Below are positions 11,287 through 22,525 of a DNA stretch of 64,000 nt, in pieces. The translations under genes were made by a program, and so were the position numbers. The DNA lies in assembly GCA_015501595.1 (NCBI GenBank), contig JADNRX010000102.1:90639-154638 (forward strand), written 5' to 3'. This DNA is from Hymenopellis radicata. Taxonomy: Eukaryota; Basidiomycota; Agaricomycetes; Agaricales; Physalacriaceae. Position 1 is the first letter of the stretch, and every line of letters begins with the position of its first letter. The notes beneath the pieces were generated by a model. It saw only the letters and a program-made list of their open reading frames with translations. It searched no databases and was not told the DNA's origin.

Positions 11287-14200
11287 ATGTCCAGCGCTCC
11301 CAGCGCAGATAATATCCTGATTAATTCTGCCAACATTGCCATCAACTCACCAGAAGTTGCTCGACAGCTTGCCGATACAGTGCCCCTTCCTTCCCCGTCG
11401 CGTAAGGAGAGTAATACCAGGACCATACCAACTACTGGCGAGGCTAAGCCCCCTAAAAACACCCGGAACTTTCGACCAGGACGCGAGAAGAAAAGGAACC
11501 AAGGGGTTCAAGTGCGTCCTGCAGACGAGTCGGAGGTCGATGATGCGGAAGAGGATGTGGATGAAGAGAGCGACGAAGGGCCAGAAGAAAATCAGCAGCC
11601 GGATGGTGTAGACTCCGGACCACCCCCTGCCCGCAAAGGACGCCGTGCGCGAAAAAAGTTCTTTGGGCTACCCAAAGATCGTAACGCTAGAGGTTTGTGA
11701 ATGTCTGATTGCCGTGTCGTGTGCTGATATTTGTCTAGGATACGACCCCTTGGATTACGAGCAAAAATATCCACCGGATCCCATTTACGAGGAGGCGCAG
11801 CCGAACTCGCGCGTGTGGAGGGTGTGTATCGACGAATTTCAGATTTTTGATGCGGATCTAGCCGAGGATGCACGCGATACAGTGGATGTACTGCTCGTAT
11901 TTGTACGTCCTGTCTTCCCGATTCTTTCGTGCCCATGATTAAGCTGTTCTCCAAGGCTGGTCTGTTCTCGGCAGTGGTTACTGCCTTCCTCATCGAAACG
12001 GCCGCCAAACTCGAACCTGACTACGTCCAGCTATCTAGCTCGATCCTATACGAGATATTGGTTGTCCAGCGCGCCTTCGTGAACGGATCAGCTGTTGATC
12101 TTGATCCAGTGGTCTCGTCTCCGAACGCGCTTGACTTCTCGCCGGCTCATGCCCAGTTATGGATCAACGGGCTTTGGTACACGAGCTTGTCGCTGAGCTT
12201 GATCACGGCTCTTGTCGCCGTGTTGGCCAAGCAGTGGCTGCACCAGTACATGTCCATGACATCCGGAACACCCCTCCATCGCAGTCTGCTTCGTCAGTTC
12301 CGTTACGAGGGATTACAGGCCTGGCATGTACCTCTGATCATCGGCCTGCTTCCCGTGCTCATGCACCTTTCGCTTGGCATCTTCTTCATCGGACTCATCA
12401 TCTTTCTTGCGCAGCTGTATCCAGCCTCTGCATACGTCGTCGGCCTATTCGCCTTGATTGCGTACTGCGCATACTTTGCAAGTCATCTTCTATCTGCGGC
12501 ACATCCCCAGTGTCCATACAAAACCCCTCTTTCAAATCAGCTCTACATACTGTTTCATCGGCTCTTTCCTCCTAAGAATTATCTTCCTCCAAAGAAATCG
12601 ATTAGAGAGGCGGAAAAGTCGATGGTCTCAAAGTGCCAGCGCGACGACTACTTTGCTGTCAACGTGCTTGAGTGGGTCTTCGCCAATTCTACCAATCCTT
12701 CCGCTCGGAGCATCATCATACAGAGTCTCGGAGGCTTTCCAAAGCACTTTCATGAAAGGTTACATACGACCTTCAGAGTGCGCCCACTAGCGACTGACGC
12801 GATTTTCGAATTCGAGCAGTTATTTCCTACTCTTGTTCCCGTCTTGCAGTCGCCGCCCGACGATTCGGTTGATGCCCAGAATGCTTATATGCAACTAGAA
12901 CGATTCGTACGAGCAGAGAAGTTTATTCTTCATCCGGCCGCGCGATCCTTGGTAGGGGACATATTGCCGAGTTACCCGCCTGTTCCCCTTGAGCTAGTCG
13001 CCGTGATTGCATCCTATACGCACGCAATAGCTTCATGGGAGCAGATGAAACCAGAGGCAAAAGAAGTGTTCCTGAACCCTGAGTATCTTCCAAATCATCT
13101 CGACCTTCGGCTGCACCCTCAGACGTGGACTGATCTAGTCGACCGCGTCCTGAACCGCCCCCCGCCGTCTGAGCACGATGTCTTTAGTGGTTCATCGGCC
13201 CTCCTTCCTATCATCCAGCTCTGTGCTAACTCTCCATCTGTACTCGACGTGTACAAGCATGAAGAATTTCAGTTGTATCGCGGTGGAGATCCTGCATTCC
13301 CGGCTCCATTTGACGAGTCGGCGGTCACGTTCCGTCGGGTCTGCCAGGTGCCCGCGTTTCGAAAGCTAGTCGAGGAAAGTCTGCTTCGTACGTTCCATCA
13401 ATTCGAAGAGTTTGTCGACCGCCCATTCAACGACTACAAATATCCTGGTTTGAGAGTCAGAGTGGCCATTGCGAGATACTACGCACATCTCACGCAAGGT
13501 GATTGTTCATCGGCTGATCCCATGGTTGTCAGTGAGCTCGGACGCCTGGTCAGCAGCATGCTTCGTGACATGATCCAGAAGAAACATTTCCCTGAAGACT
13601 GCACTGAGGGATTCAACTTCTATCTCGTCTGCCAGTCTCTACTCACAAATCGGTCAATACCTCCTGATCCAAAGCATCTCAAGCTTTACGATAAGCCTCG
13701 ATACATTGCCTTGGTCTTCATTTCTTGCTTATTAGAAGAGGGTGCCGTGTTCTCAGATATACCGACGTTCTGGGTGTATCAATGGAAGCAGTGGTTTTCT
13801 GTATCATTCCTCAAAGATCTTTTACGGCTTCGCCTAGAGGATATCGGAGATCGCACTGAGGCGTACCATTATCTTGCACCAGGCACTCTTCTACTTGAGC
13901 GTGGACTTCTTCAGCAAGTTCCTGCAGCGTACGATGTGTTTGTGGAGGCAGACCTTCTTCGTGTTTTAGAACCATTTCGATACTATCCCACGGTCTCTAG
14001 CGCTGTTTGTTATTTCGTCCAGTCGACTTTTTATTGGGTATCAGCCAATCTATCTCCAGAAGAACGACCACAGTGGTGCCTCCGACCTTTCCGGCCGGAG
14101 CTCATTCCGGACATCGATGCTCACAGGAGATACCTTTTCCAAAAAGAGAATGTTTTCCGCATCTGTATATTCTTCCTTTCGGCTCCGGAAGACTCGTGGA

Positions 14201-14472
14201 GTGCAATCCTTGGACGGTACGCATCTCCAAGAACACAGATTATTGAATTTTTAGGTCTATTGTGGATGAAGAGCGAGATGGAACTGACGTGGCCCGAGTG
14301 CCGTACGATGTTGCATGCGGCCAGGAAGAATTGCTTCGACATTCCGTTGTATCCCATCTTTCGCGAACATACGTCATCTGTGATGCCTACACCCGAGGAA
14401 GTCAATGAAATGGTTAGGTACCTGGAAACTGGGATAGATTTACTTGACAGATACATTACTACTTGTTCCTAA
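11287..14472 (+). CDS. DUF6535-family membrane protein
   Basis: Three exons keep phase: 11287–11692, 11739–11902 and 11956–14472, giving 1028 aa. Residues about 1–135 are disordered and end in a basic run (RKGRRARKKF). The DUF6535 region follows at about 140–350 with DADLAEDARDTVDVLLVF, then four hydrophobic segments: AGLFSAVVTAFLIE; LWYTSLSLSLITALVAVLA; VPLIIGLLPVLMHLSLGIFF; YVVGLFALIAYCAYFASHLL. KQWLHQYMSMTSGTP and RRQFRYEGLQ-type residues between segments 2 and 3 are hallmarks of the family. The remaining ~680 residues are soluble and of unknown fold. The ATG at 11287 (MSSAPSADN) is preferred over an upstream GC-rich extension from 11146. The function of DUF6535 proteins, which are expanded in basidiomycetes, is not known to me. 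Confidence 0.88.
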
Positions 14473-14522
14473 AGTACTAATTACAAGACGTCTTCGCTAA
14501 TGTACGAGTCCGCACAACCTCT

Positions 14523-14890
14523 CTATTGTAGTTCGTCATTCGATGGCTGCACATATCCTGATACTCGACTCTTTGAATCCAACGGCGAGGCCGGGAATGA
14601 AGATCTCCGATCGGAGTTGGAGGTCCTCTGGCGCCACCGCTGAAGCACCTTCGGAAGACGATTTTCCAACATGTCCTCCACTTTAGCGCCTGTATCGAGG
14701 CTCTCCAACGTGAAAGTATCCTCGGTTCGCTGTATAAGCAGTCGATCTACGTTCTCCCAATGTTTCCGTTCAACTTTCTGCGCAGCTGTCCCAGAAAATC
14801 GTAACGTCAGTCGCGGGAGCAGTATATTGGATTCATCTTCCAAGGTTCGGCGAAGCCACTTCATGAGGTTCATCAGGGAAATCTGAAATC
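14523..14890 (-). pseudogene. 3' tail of a truncated host gene
   Basis: A minus-strand frame reads SLMNLMKWLRRTLEDE, LLPRLTLRFSG, HWENVDRLLIQRTEDTF and LENRLPKVLQRW, and ends at 14523. The pattern resembles the C-terminal end of agaric F-box-like proteins, though this is weak. The frame runs on through a palindrome and across the repeat boundary at 14945 into sequence shared with 49931 onward, so the upstream coding part is missing. I infer that insertion or rearrangement at 14945 cut the gene. It converges tail to tail with the DUF6535 gene. Confidence 0.4.
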
Positions 14891-14900
14891 CTACGTCGAT

Positions 14901-14937
14901 CGGGCCTGTTTTACGTACCCTACGTAAATCAGGCCCG
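14901..14937. repeat. Near-perfect 37-bp palindrome at the repeat boundary
   Basis: Two 17-nt arms (CGGGCCTGTTTTACGTA and its complement, one mismatch) flank a 3-nt loop. It lies 7 bp left of the point where similarity to 49931 begins. It is absent from the left flank of copy B, so it belongs to the copy A flank. Confidence 0.7.
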
Positions 14938-14961
14938 TTTCTACGTAGTTCATATCTAGGC

Positions 14962-15020
14962 GTTACCACCTGGTGCAGTAACGGCGGTGGTAACGTTTCC
15001 CCTGGCGCTGGTAACGTTTC
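14962..15020. promoter_or_regulatory. Subterminal inverted and direct repeats
   Basis: GTTACCACC (14962–14970) is mirrored by GGTGGTAAC (14986–14994). GGTAACGTTTC occurs twice as a direct repeat, at 14989–14999 and 15010–15020, spaced 21 bp apart, or two helical turns. The same layout is at 49948–50006. Its position 17 bp inside the left edge suggests binding sites for the recombinase or its GCR1_C-like domain, which is inference. Confidence 0.45.
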
Positions 15021-15424
15021 GACGATGATATGAGTGGTTTGGTTTTCAAGGCCAGAAAAGGTAACTGCGTCCACATCACTTGCCATTGTTCTTCTCACGC
15101 ACACTTAATCATCAACGCCATTGTTCGTACTGCTGCTAGGACCCCCGAGTCCCCGACTGCAATGCTTCGTGTACTAGGCGTTGCCGTCTCCCCCGGCCGT
15201 CATCGGCTTTACTTTTCTTGTATCTTACGGTTCAATCTATTGCTTCTCTTATCACGATTACTTGCTTGGTCTGAATTCAAGACTGACATCCGACTATTCG
15301 AAACTTGTGGACTCGGACTCTGATTGTGGACCTCAGGATATCTAGTCCACCCTCAAAGGTGTGTGTATGTCCATTATCGCCGCTGCCTATTGTTCATCTA
15401 AATCTGTAGTACACTTGTTAAACA

Positions 15425-18400
15425 ATGGCAACTCGAACGCGCCGGACTCAAAAGCGCGTTCGATTCCAGTCCCCGAAACCATCCTCCGCCACCTCTCTCA
15501 CCAAAGTCTTCAAACTTGAACAGCTTGAACAGCTGTCAATAATGCCAGCTAACTAGGAGTTTCAGACCCCATCTTCATCAGATTCCGTCGTACGTTCGGC
15601 TACCGAGGATCAAGTGCATTCATTGCAGCACAATCCCCTTTCCTTTACCTCCATATCATCAACACGCGATGCCATCACCCATGAGAGTCTATCTCCCGTT
15701 CCACGCACATTAGAGACGTCGACAGCATGCACGTTAGAGACCGCGACCTGCGCGTTAGAGGCAACGGTACTCACGCCGGCGAATGCAATCACTGTTTCTG
15801 CCACCGAAGGCTCGCTTCCCGAAAGTTCATCTCAGCCCACGGATCCACATGCGGCCCTCAAACAGCAAACCCATCAAATCCGCGTCGAGATCCAGAAGGG
15901 TTTGCAGGCAAAGAAGAAGACGAAGGATCTTTATGCTCGGCATGTGAAGAGTTATTTCTCTTTCTGGGGCAAATACGAGGAAGGTTGTCAGCAGCGAGGG
16001 GAGCCAGTCCTTCCGGCTGAGCCCTTGACAGCTCCGCGTGTCGTACTGTTCCTCCTTGAGGAAAGTAAGAGAAAGAAGGTATGTGAAATTGTTCCCGTCT
16101 TGATTAATTCGCTTATTCTCAAACAGAGAAGGGGGTTCACGGGCGAAGACATTGAAAACAGCACTGTCGGGCCGAAGGTTATCGAGCAAATTATCAATGC
16201 TCTCGAAAACTTTCGAAAGGAAAACCAGCATCGTATCGAGTACTACAGCTGTCCAGAAGCCAAGGTTCCGCTTCGAAACGATTCTCGCGTTCAAATTTTT
16301 GAGAAGCAGGCACACGCTGAGCGCCCCAAGCGGGTCGAGGACTCACAGGAAATGAAGGCTCTTGGAATGACGGACAGTGAGTATCTACACTCTGTGTTTG
16401 ATACCTCTAATCAAGACATCTAGCTACATACAATGAGGATGCTTTGATCACTGTCTCGATGCGACCAATTTATGCATTCAAGGACGACAATTCGACATAC
16501 GACATGTCTCCACGACAACTGGCGAAAGGCCTTCGAGACCGAGAAATGAATCTAGTTTCATGCTCGACAGCCTTCCGCGGCGACAATTGTCGGATGCTCC
16601 TGCTTTCTGATCTTGAGCTCTTCAATGTGAAGCTCATTGACCAGGGATATGATGTTCATATGCCGGTTGGTCCTCCTTTCCCTTACGCTTTCGACACAGT
16701 AACTGATGTTTGTACCGGCAGTGTGTTATCTTCAATGCGAATCAATGCAAAACGAACTCGGAAGGCATCCTTGAGCGTCATCCATGCGCTCGTCATCGGA
16801 TTGTTGAGATCTGCGGAGTCGGCGATCTGGCTTTTCATCTCTTCGGACAGTACCATATCCTCAAGAAGCCTCCTCCCGATTTCTCATGTGAACCCAACTT
16901 CGGCGAGTTCGGTCGCCGCCCGTGGCATCAACAATTACTCTTCTCTGCTACGTCGAACTATGAGCCCATGTCGTATGATAGTATGGTTCCCTTTACCACT
17001 GTGTTTCAGGACATTGACACACCTTCTTTAGCTCATCTTCGATGCCTCAAAGCCATTCACGATGAAGCCGGCCTCTCATTTCAACACGTTACACATGCCG
17101 GTCGCCACTATGTTGGCGAAACGGCCATGTATGCTGGAGCTTCTCACGAAGGTGTTACTAAGCTTGGTGACTGGAAGACGATGAACAGCGGGTCTGCGCG
17201 CCGTTACATGCAAGGACTACCAATTGACGCTATCCTTGCCATGGCGGGATGGAATGGTCATGATCAAAACTCTTACAATCTTACTCGCGGACAGCTGGGT
17301 ACGATTTTCTTCCTTGCCATATCCACTGTCATTGAACCTAGTACTCAGAAGTCCCGTCAACACTTTCGAGCCTCATATTCCCTTGGATCGAGCTTGAGCT
17401 CTCCAAGCTCGATGTTCAGAAGAAAGCATATGGCCCTGTATGCGGCGAGGACCACCGACTTCGTCTCCTCCTCGACCTCCTCATCTACCTTCGCACGGTC
17501 ATTATACAGGATGCGGCTGTTTTGTTCTTCAAATACCCGAAATGTCCGCTCTGGCAGAACGTGCCGTTCAATGGTCAGCCCTTTCGCGCATTTGCCTTGG
17601 AATCGAAAAAGGTTTTACGCCAAGCCGAATTGACATCCCAACGTCAGCTTGAGAAACTTCCCAAGGAGATCGCTACAATGTTTCACAGTACACTTGGCAC
17701 GTACAACACGGAGACCAATATGCTGCGGGGCCAGATGAAGCGTATGGAGGAGAAGCTGGAATTGATGGCAGAGAAGCTCGAAACCCAAGCAGGCAAGTCA
17801 ACGAAACGCTTGTGTGCACCGGAAACGGAGAAGTCGAAGAAGCGCCAGAAGGTGAGATTGCTCACTTAAGGCCTAGTATTCATACTGACGTGTTTTAAGC
17901 AATCACTACCAGATGTCTCAAATCTAGTAGTTGCCGATAATCCTCCCCTAGTCCCGACCAGTCCACACATCGAGACGTCTATTTGTGTGGATACACCTCC
18001 TCCCAGTACAAGCCCCGTCACCAGTATGGGTATCACCTGCCGATCAGGTGAAGTCTACGCTCCTCAGGTTTTTGTCGGAGCCAACTCTTCCCCTCGCGAT
18101 GTCATGTTGGACGATATCGCGAAACTCGAATCATTGTTCGGGGCGTCGTGCCTTCGAAATCACAGTTTCGTCTGGAACGAACCGGAAAAGCTTTGGATTC
18201 CAGTTTATGAGTTTTACTGGCCTCCCAACGGCCTCATCCTTACCATCGCGGATATCTGGATCGAGTTCACGGAGGGCGTTGATGGCAGACTCTCCGTGCA
18301 GAGCCTTGAAAAGACATGGGGCAACCGGTAGCGTAAAGCACAGGGAAGGGTGCGCACAGAACTCTCGAAGCGGCTGAAGATGGTTACCCTCATGGAACAG

Positions 18401-18595
18401 CTGGTAGGATTGGAAGGCTGGGATGCGAATCGGGCATTGGCTTTCCTTAAGGAACACTATGTCCCGAAGAAGTATTCAACTGCGAAAGGTTTTATTGCAG
18501 TGTTACAGGAGTCGAAGATCGGCGAGGCGAAAGTGAAGGAGAAGTGCAAGATTCGAACAGGAGATATCGTCGACCATGCCCGTCGTATATCATAG
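15425..18595 (+). CDS. Crypton-type tyrosine recombinase (Ndc10-like plus GCR1_C-like), in-frame TAG
   Basis: Six exons keep phase: 15425–15505, 15566–16376, 16424–16665, 16722–17298, 17349–17851 and 17900–18331; the first donor, GTCTTC, is unusual. The product is 881 aa to a TAG at 18329–18331, and the same frame continues 87 codons to 18595. Residues about 110–210 are an N-terminal helical domain (KDLYARHVKSYFSFWGKYE). The catalytic region has STAFRGDNCRMLLLSDLEL (first Arg), NANQCKTN (Lys), THAGRHYVGE (HxxR), LGDWK and RRYMQGLP (Tyr). LIFPWIELE and VIIQDAAVLFF are typical of Ndc10-like fungal proteins. A coiled coil (QMKRMEEKLELMAEKLET) precedes a GCR1_C-like DNA-binding domain (IWIEFTEGVDGRLSVQSLEK). 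The TAG falls where the family usually has Trp, and both copies share it. The enzyme would catalyse element excision and integration; whether the truncated product works is unknown. Confidence 0.8.
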
Positions 18596-19224
18596 AATAA
18601 TAATACCATTTTGAGAGACAGCCTGCAGTATCAGTAAGTAATTTAACGCGTATTCGACGCATCTGGTATGCGAAGTCAGTCACAGTCGATAATTGCAAAG
18701 ATACGCTTAGCCCCCAACCATAATCCCGGTGTTCCACCTATCATCCCGTCGGGGTCTGTTCCGTGAGCGCATAGCTCATCGGGACAGTGTATACTCCTTT
18801 TCCAAGCAATATTCTGGCTCATCAAAGGACGAGTCTCAGAGCAAACAGTTAGGCTCACAACAAATGGAAACCTCACATGAAATAGCATGAAATAACGGTA
18901 GTCGCAACGAGCGCCCGCGTCGGTTGACATCCTCTCCAGGACTATATGCCGGCAGTCAAAGTGAGAATCGCGATGTCGTCGCGACTCATAGTGGCCGGCA
19001 TACCTGCTGAGACGAGGAAGAAGCCACGACAAGCAGAGTAAGTGTTGAGATTAACGAGCACGGCGACGTTCTTGGGTTGGTGTGGTGGTGGAAGGCGGGT
19101 CAAGGCCACGTGCCAGCAGGCAGGCAAATTTTGGCTTCATTTCGACAGACTAGTGACGTAGTATGTAAAATTCAAGCCAATTGAACCCTAACCTTACTCT
19201 AACAATCCTTCATCATCTCCGGTC
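18596..19224. other. Downstream of recombinase, no clear gene
   Basis: Short frames on both strands, conserved between the copies only because the copies are nearly identical. A minus-strand frame near 18942–19127 contains NLNTYSACRGFFLVSAG, which could be another captured exon, but I cannot identify it. Confidence 0.3.
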
Positions 19225-19771
19225 GTGTCCGAACCAGCTCTTTCTGACGCCGCCGCTAGCGCTCACCTGCGCTCAAGCCATCCCGCGCTTTTCTTCCTTG
19301 AAATTTGGTCCTCAATCCCTGCACCACTTCCACCGTCGACGGTCAAGAACAAGAACGTTACAGACTGGGGTCACGAATGGTTCAAGACCAAGCTCACGAA
19401 CCTCAAAGCTCAAGGAGAGACTGAGGGAGAGGCGGTCTGCATTGCCGACGTTTTCGACGTTGACGGCGATGTCGAGCTCGACCAGCGCAAGTCCAAGTAC
19501 TGTAGCGTTTCAACCATAACTTCGTGGCCTGTGACCCGATATGGTGTGAACTTATAGCGAACAGCTTCGCGATCAGGCACAGAGGCGGGAATTACCCAAT
19601 TGGGACATGCCCGCCGTTAGGCGGGCCCGATAATTTCCTTTTCGAGCCAGGTGACCCTGAAAATGCTGGCCGTGATGCAATATCTAGTATGTATAGCTTC
19701 GCTTCAAGAGGCCCCGTGATCCAATATGCGAATTAACGGTCGAAACGCTACAGTACGTCGCCATCCGTTGA
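19225..19771 (+). pseudogene. Captured Aha1 (Hsp90 activator) N-terminal fragment, copy A
   Basis: The frame reads NVTDWGHEWFKTKLTNL and then IADVFDVDGDVELDQRKSKY. This matches the pattern of the Aha1 N-terminal domain (W...WFxxKL, then DVxGDVExxQRKxK), which binds the middle domain of Hsp90 and stimulates its ATPase. Only the first part of the domain is present and the frame ends shortly after QRKSKY, so it is a gene fragment. In this copy a 252-bp MITE splits it right after codon KY at 19500. The identification is by motif memory and should be checked by profile search. Confidence 0.6.
19501..19752. mobile_element. 252-bp MITE with 15-bp TIR and GTAC target duplication
   Basis: The ends are TGTAGCGTTTCAACC and its complement with one mismatch (19738–19752). 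GTAC flanks it on both sides (19497–19500 and 19753–19756). Copy B has the uninterrupted site with a single GTAC at 54483–54486, so both boundaries and the 4-bp duplication are directly visible. It has no coding capacity. TGTNR ends with 4-bp target duplications recall Ginger-type elements, but this is inference. Confidence 0.93.
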
Positions 19772-20990
19772 TGACCACATCCTTTCAATTCTTCCTAGCT
19801 TGATCACGATTTTCGACTGTCGAACGGAGCTCAGCGCGAATCCTGTCTGCCCGCCGTCCCAGCACGGCGCCTCTGTTGACAGCGGGCCGACCTTGAGCCT
19901 ACTTCCAGAGACCGGTGCTGGGTTGGCAGTCAGATTCTGGGGATTCGGGCAGAGCTACAGCAGGACATGGGGTTGATACCATTATCAACATCAAGGCAAG
20001 GGTTCAATGGGCCACGGTATTCGATTTTTGCTGACATTTATTTTGATTCGTAGGACGTTATTCTGGAACCAGGTGAAATTGTTACGCTGCTTCATGCAGG
20101 AGTTGTTGGGTTTTGGAGCGGCGATGTCGCAAGGGGAGCGTGTCGAGCCATTCCTGATTGAGCGCGACGGTGCGTATCTTCTCTATGTCTCCCCATTCTG
20201 TCTGATCATATTTTAGAGATTTACCATCTTGCTTGCCCTGCATCTCCCCCGCACTATCAGTTCAACTCGACTTCCACATCGCGCACATTGACTCTCCTCT
20301 TCACGCCTCCTTGACGCCGTTTCTTCTGGTATTCAACCCTCTGGTAAGTCGTCTACTTCTTCCATGTTCAACGAGTTTTCTGAACATTTTCTCGTAGACT
20401 TTCTTATGCCTCTGACCCAGCGTTAATCATTATCCGCCCCTCTTGAATCAAGTCCTCATCGTAGTGCCGTCTTCTTGCGCACCGACGCCAGGCCTTGATA
20501 CCAGGACTACGACGATGAACTTGGAGGGGCCGCGACTTCGGGATGCAGTTCAAAAAGGTGTGCTGTCTTGTTCCCGACGCATTCCTCATTCGCTGACTGT
20601 CTGTAGCTTCGACTATTCAGCCCTGTGGATGGCCTAAATCTACTTCGACCAGTGCGAAGTTTGATCAAAGACGCCGTGTTCGGGATTCGGGAGACTGGAT
20701 GGTCCAATTCCTATACACATCGACTGAACATGCTCGAAGACCAACCTTCCACGACGCTCTCACGGCCCCTCACAATGTGGACACGTTTACAGCACCATTA
20801 CCTTCAAGAGATGGACGCTTGCTGACGGTCTTCGGCATCTACGCCTATAGTAAGCTCTTCTTTCATTCCCGTCAACTATTCTTCACACGTCCACAAGCTC
20901 GAGTATGGTCAGCACGTTGAGTACCACCTACTCCTAAGTGTTTACTGCTGTGACATTTTCCTATTTTTTTTCTGACTGTTTTGTTTATAG
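19772..20990 (+). other. Unidentified exon-like fragments, copy A
   Basis: Several intron-like joints are visible, for instance an intron ending TTCGTAG before an exon reading DVILEPGEIVTLLHAGVVGF near 20054, and STSAKFDQRRR with GDWMVQFLYTSTEHARRP near 20660–20740. They look like pieces of host genes, but I cannot name them. The 3' end (about 20,860–20,990) serves as the intron in front of the Hsp70 piece and ends TTTATAG. Confidence 0.35.
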
Positions 20991-22069
20991 TTGCATCGGT
21001 CTCTGGCAGAACGATCGTGTTGAGATCATCGCCAACGACCAGGGTAACTGTACGACACCTTCCTACGTCTCGTTCGCCGACAACGAGCGTGTCATTGGTG
21101 ATGCCGCAAAGAACCAGGTTGCCATGGACCCTGTCAACACGTAGGTTCATCTGTTTCTAAGCTATACCGCGTACTGATCATCCTCGATTAGCGTGTTCGA
21201 CGCCAAGCGTCTTATGGGTCGCAAGTTCTTGAACGCAGAAGTGCAGTCGGATATGAAGCACTTCCCTTCAAAGTCTTTGACAAGGGTGGAAAGCCTTATA
21301 TCCAAGTACCGTGGCGAGAACAAGGAATTCGTGAGTCTGCACCTCTTCTCTTGTAGATTTTGTCTGATTGTGCATCTAGAAATGTCGTCCATGGTCCTCC
21401 TCAAGATGAAGGAGTTGTACCCCACTGTCCCTGCCTATTTCAACGACTCCCAGCGTCAGGCCACCAAGGATGCTGGTACCATTTCGGGCATGAACGTTCT
21501 CCATATCATCAACAAGCCCACCGCTGCTGCCATCACGTACGGTCTGGACAAGAAAGTCACTAGCGAGCGCAACATTCTTATCTTCGATCTTGGAGGAGGA
21601 CCTTTCGATGTTTCCGTGTTGACCATCGAGGAGCGTATCTTCGAGGTCAAGGCCACCGCCGGTGATACTCACTTGGCTGGCAAGGACTTTGACAACCGTC
21701 TCGTCAATCACTTCGTGCAGGAGTTCAAGCGCAAGAACAAGAAGGGTATGTCTATTTTATTTAATCTCATCTATATCTAACTTGCTCTTTTAGACTTGTC
21801 GTCCAACGTCCGTGCTCTCCGTCGTCTGCGCACTACTTGCGAGCGTACCAAGCGCACTCTCTCCTCTGCCACCCGAACCTCCATTGAAATCGACTCTCTG
21901 TATGAGGCTCTGGACTTCTACACTTCCCTCACTCGTGCCCATTTCGAGGAGTTGTGCCAGCTTCCATGGCACTCTCGACCCCATCGAGAAGGTTGTCCGT
22001 GACTCCAAGATCGACAAGTCTAACGTGCACAAGATTGTTCTGGTCGACGGTTCAACCCGTATTGCCTAG
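20991..22069 (+). pseudogene. Captured Hsp70 (SSA-type) fragment, copy A
   Basis: The first exon-like part reads [18 protein letters not shown], so the extreme N-terminus is missing. It continues [10 protein letters not shown], then [84 protein letters not shown] and [20 protein letters not shown], ending at a TAG. Three introns remain at plausible Hsp70 positions, so the copy was made from DNA, not mRNA. Damage is extensive: compensating frameshifts near 21260–21310, loss of about 14 residues before VPAYFND, Thr to Pro in the phosphate loop GGGTFD, and a deletion near 21960. No peptide-binding domain is present. It cannot encode a working chaperone. Confidence 0.9.
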
Positions 22070-22457
22070 GTCATATCCCAGTGCAGACAAGTACGAGGTC
22101 TATGTCCGGAAACGTGCTGCGCTCCTCGCGAATCCAGCAGTCCTGCGCGTGGCGCTGATGCACGGCGGGTTAGTGTGGAGGCTTGCGAAAGAGCACGTTA
22201 ACGGCTGTTGCCTGCCACCCTGCCCGCCGCGCACTGTGGCATCTTGTATCGTGCTAGGTAGACTAGGACTGTACATCTACCACGACGCGTTGACCGAGGA
22301 TGAGATTAATGTGGTCTGCGAAGTGTATCGCAGTGAGTCGTGGTTCCCTACGCCCGCTGTGTGGCGGCAGTGTGGGTGGGCACTGGGGTTTTGGACTGCG
22401 GATGCGGAGAGGTGGTTTCAAGGGCATATGCAGAGGTGCGGTGTCGAGGTGGTCTGA
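22070..22457 (+). pseudogene. Captured fragment of a conserved agaric domain, copy A
   Basis: Directly after the Hsp70 relic a frame reads SYPSADKYEVYVRKRAALLA, RVALMHGGLVWRLAKEHVN, YHDALTEDEINVVCEVYRS and FWTADAERWFQ, ending at 22457. I recognise the pattern as a recurrent domain of agaricomycete proteins of unknown function. No ATG belongs to the domain itself and its ends are ragged, so I treat it as a fragment. Confidence 0.5.
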
Positions 22458-22525
22458 GTTGAAGGGGGTGGAGATTTGAGGACCGTTATCGCTGGCTCCA
22501 TTGCAAGTCACAGCGAGCGTACGTT

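Noticed and set aside
15030..15323. 97-codon plus-strand frame in the left end of the Crypton-like element
   Set aside because: No family resemblance and no better composition than the overlapping frames; kept in copy B only because the copies are nearly identical.
20991..22069. Functional Hsp70 gene
   Set aside because: N-terminus missing, several frameshifts, changed phosphate loop and early stop.
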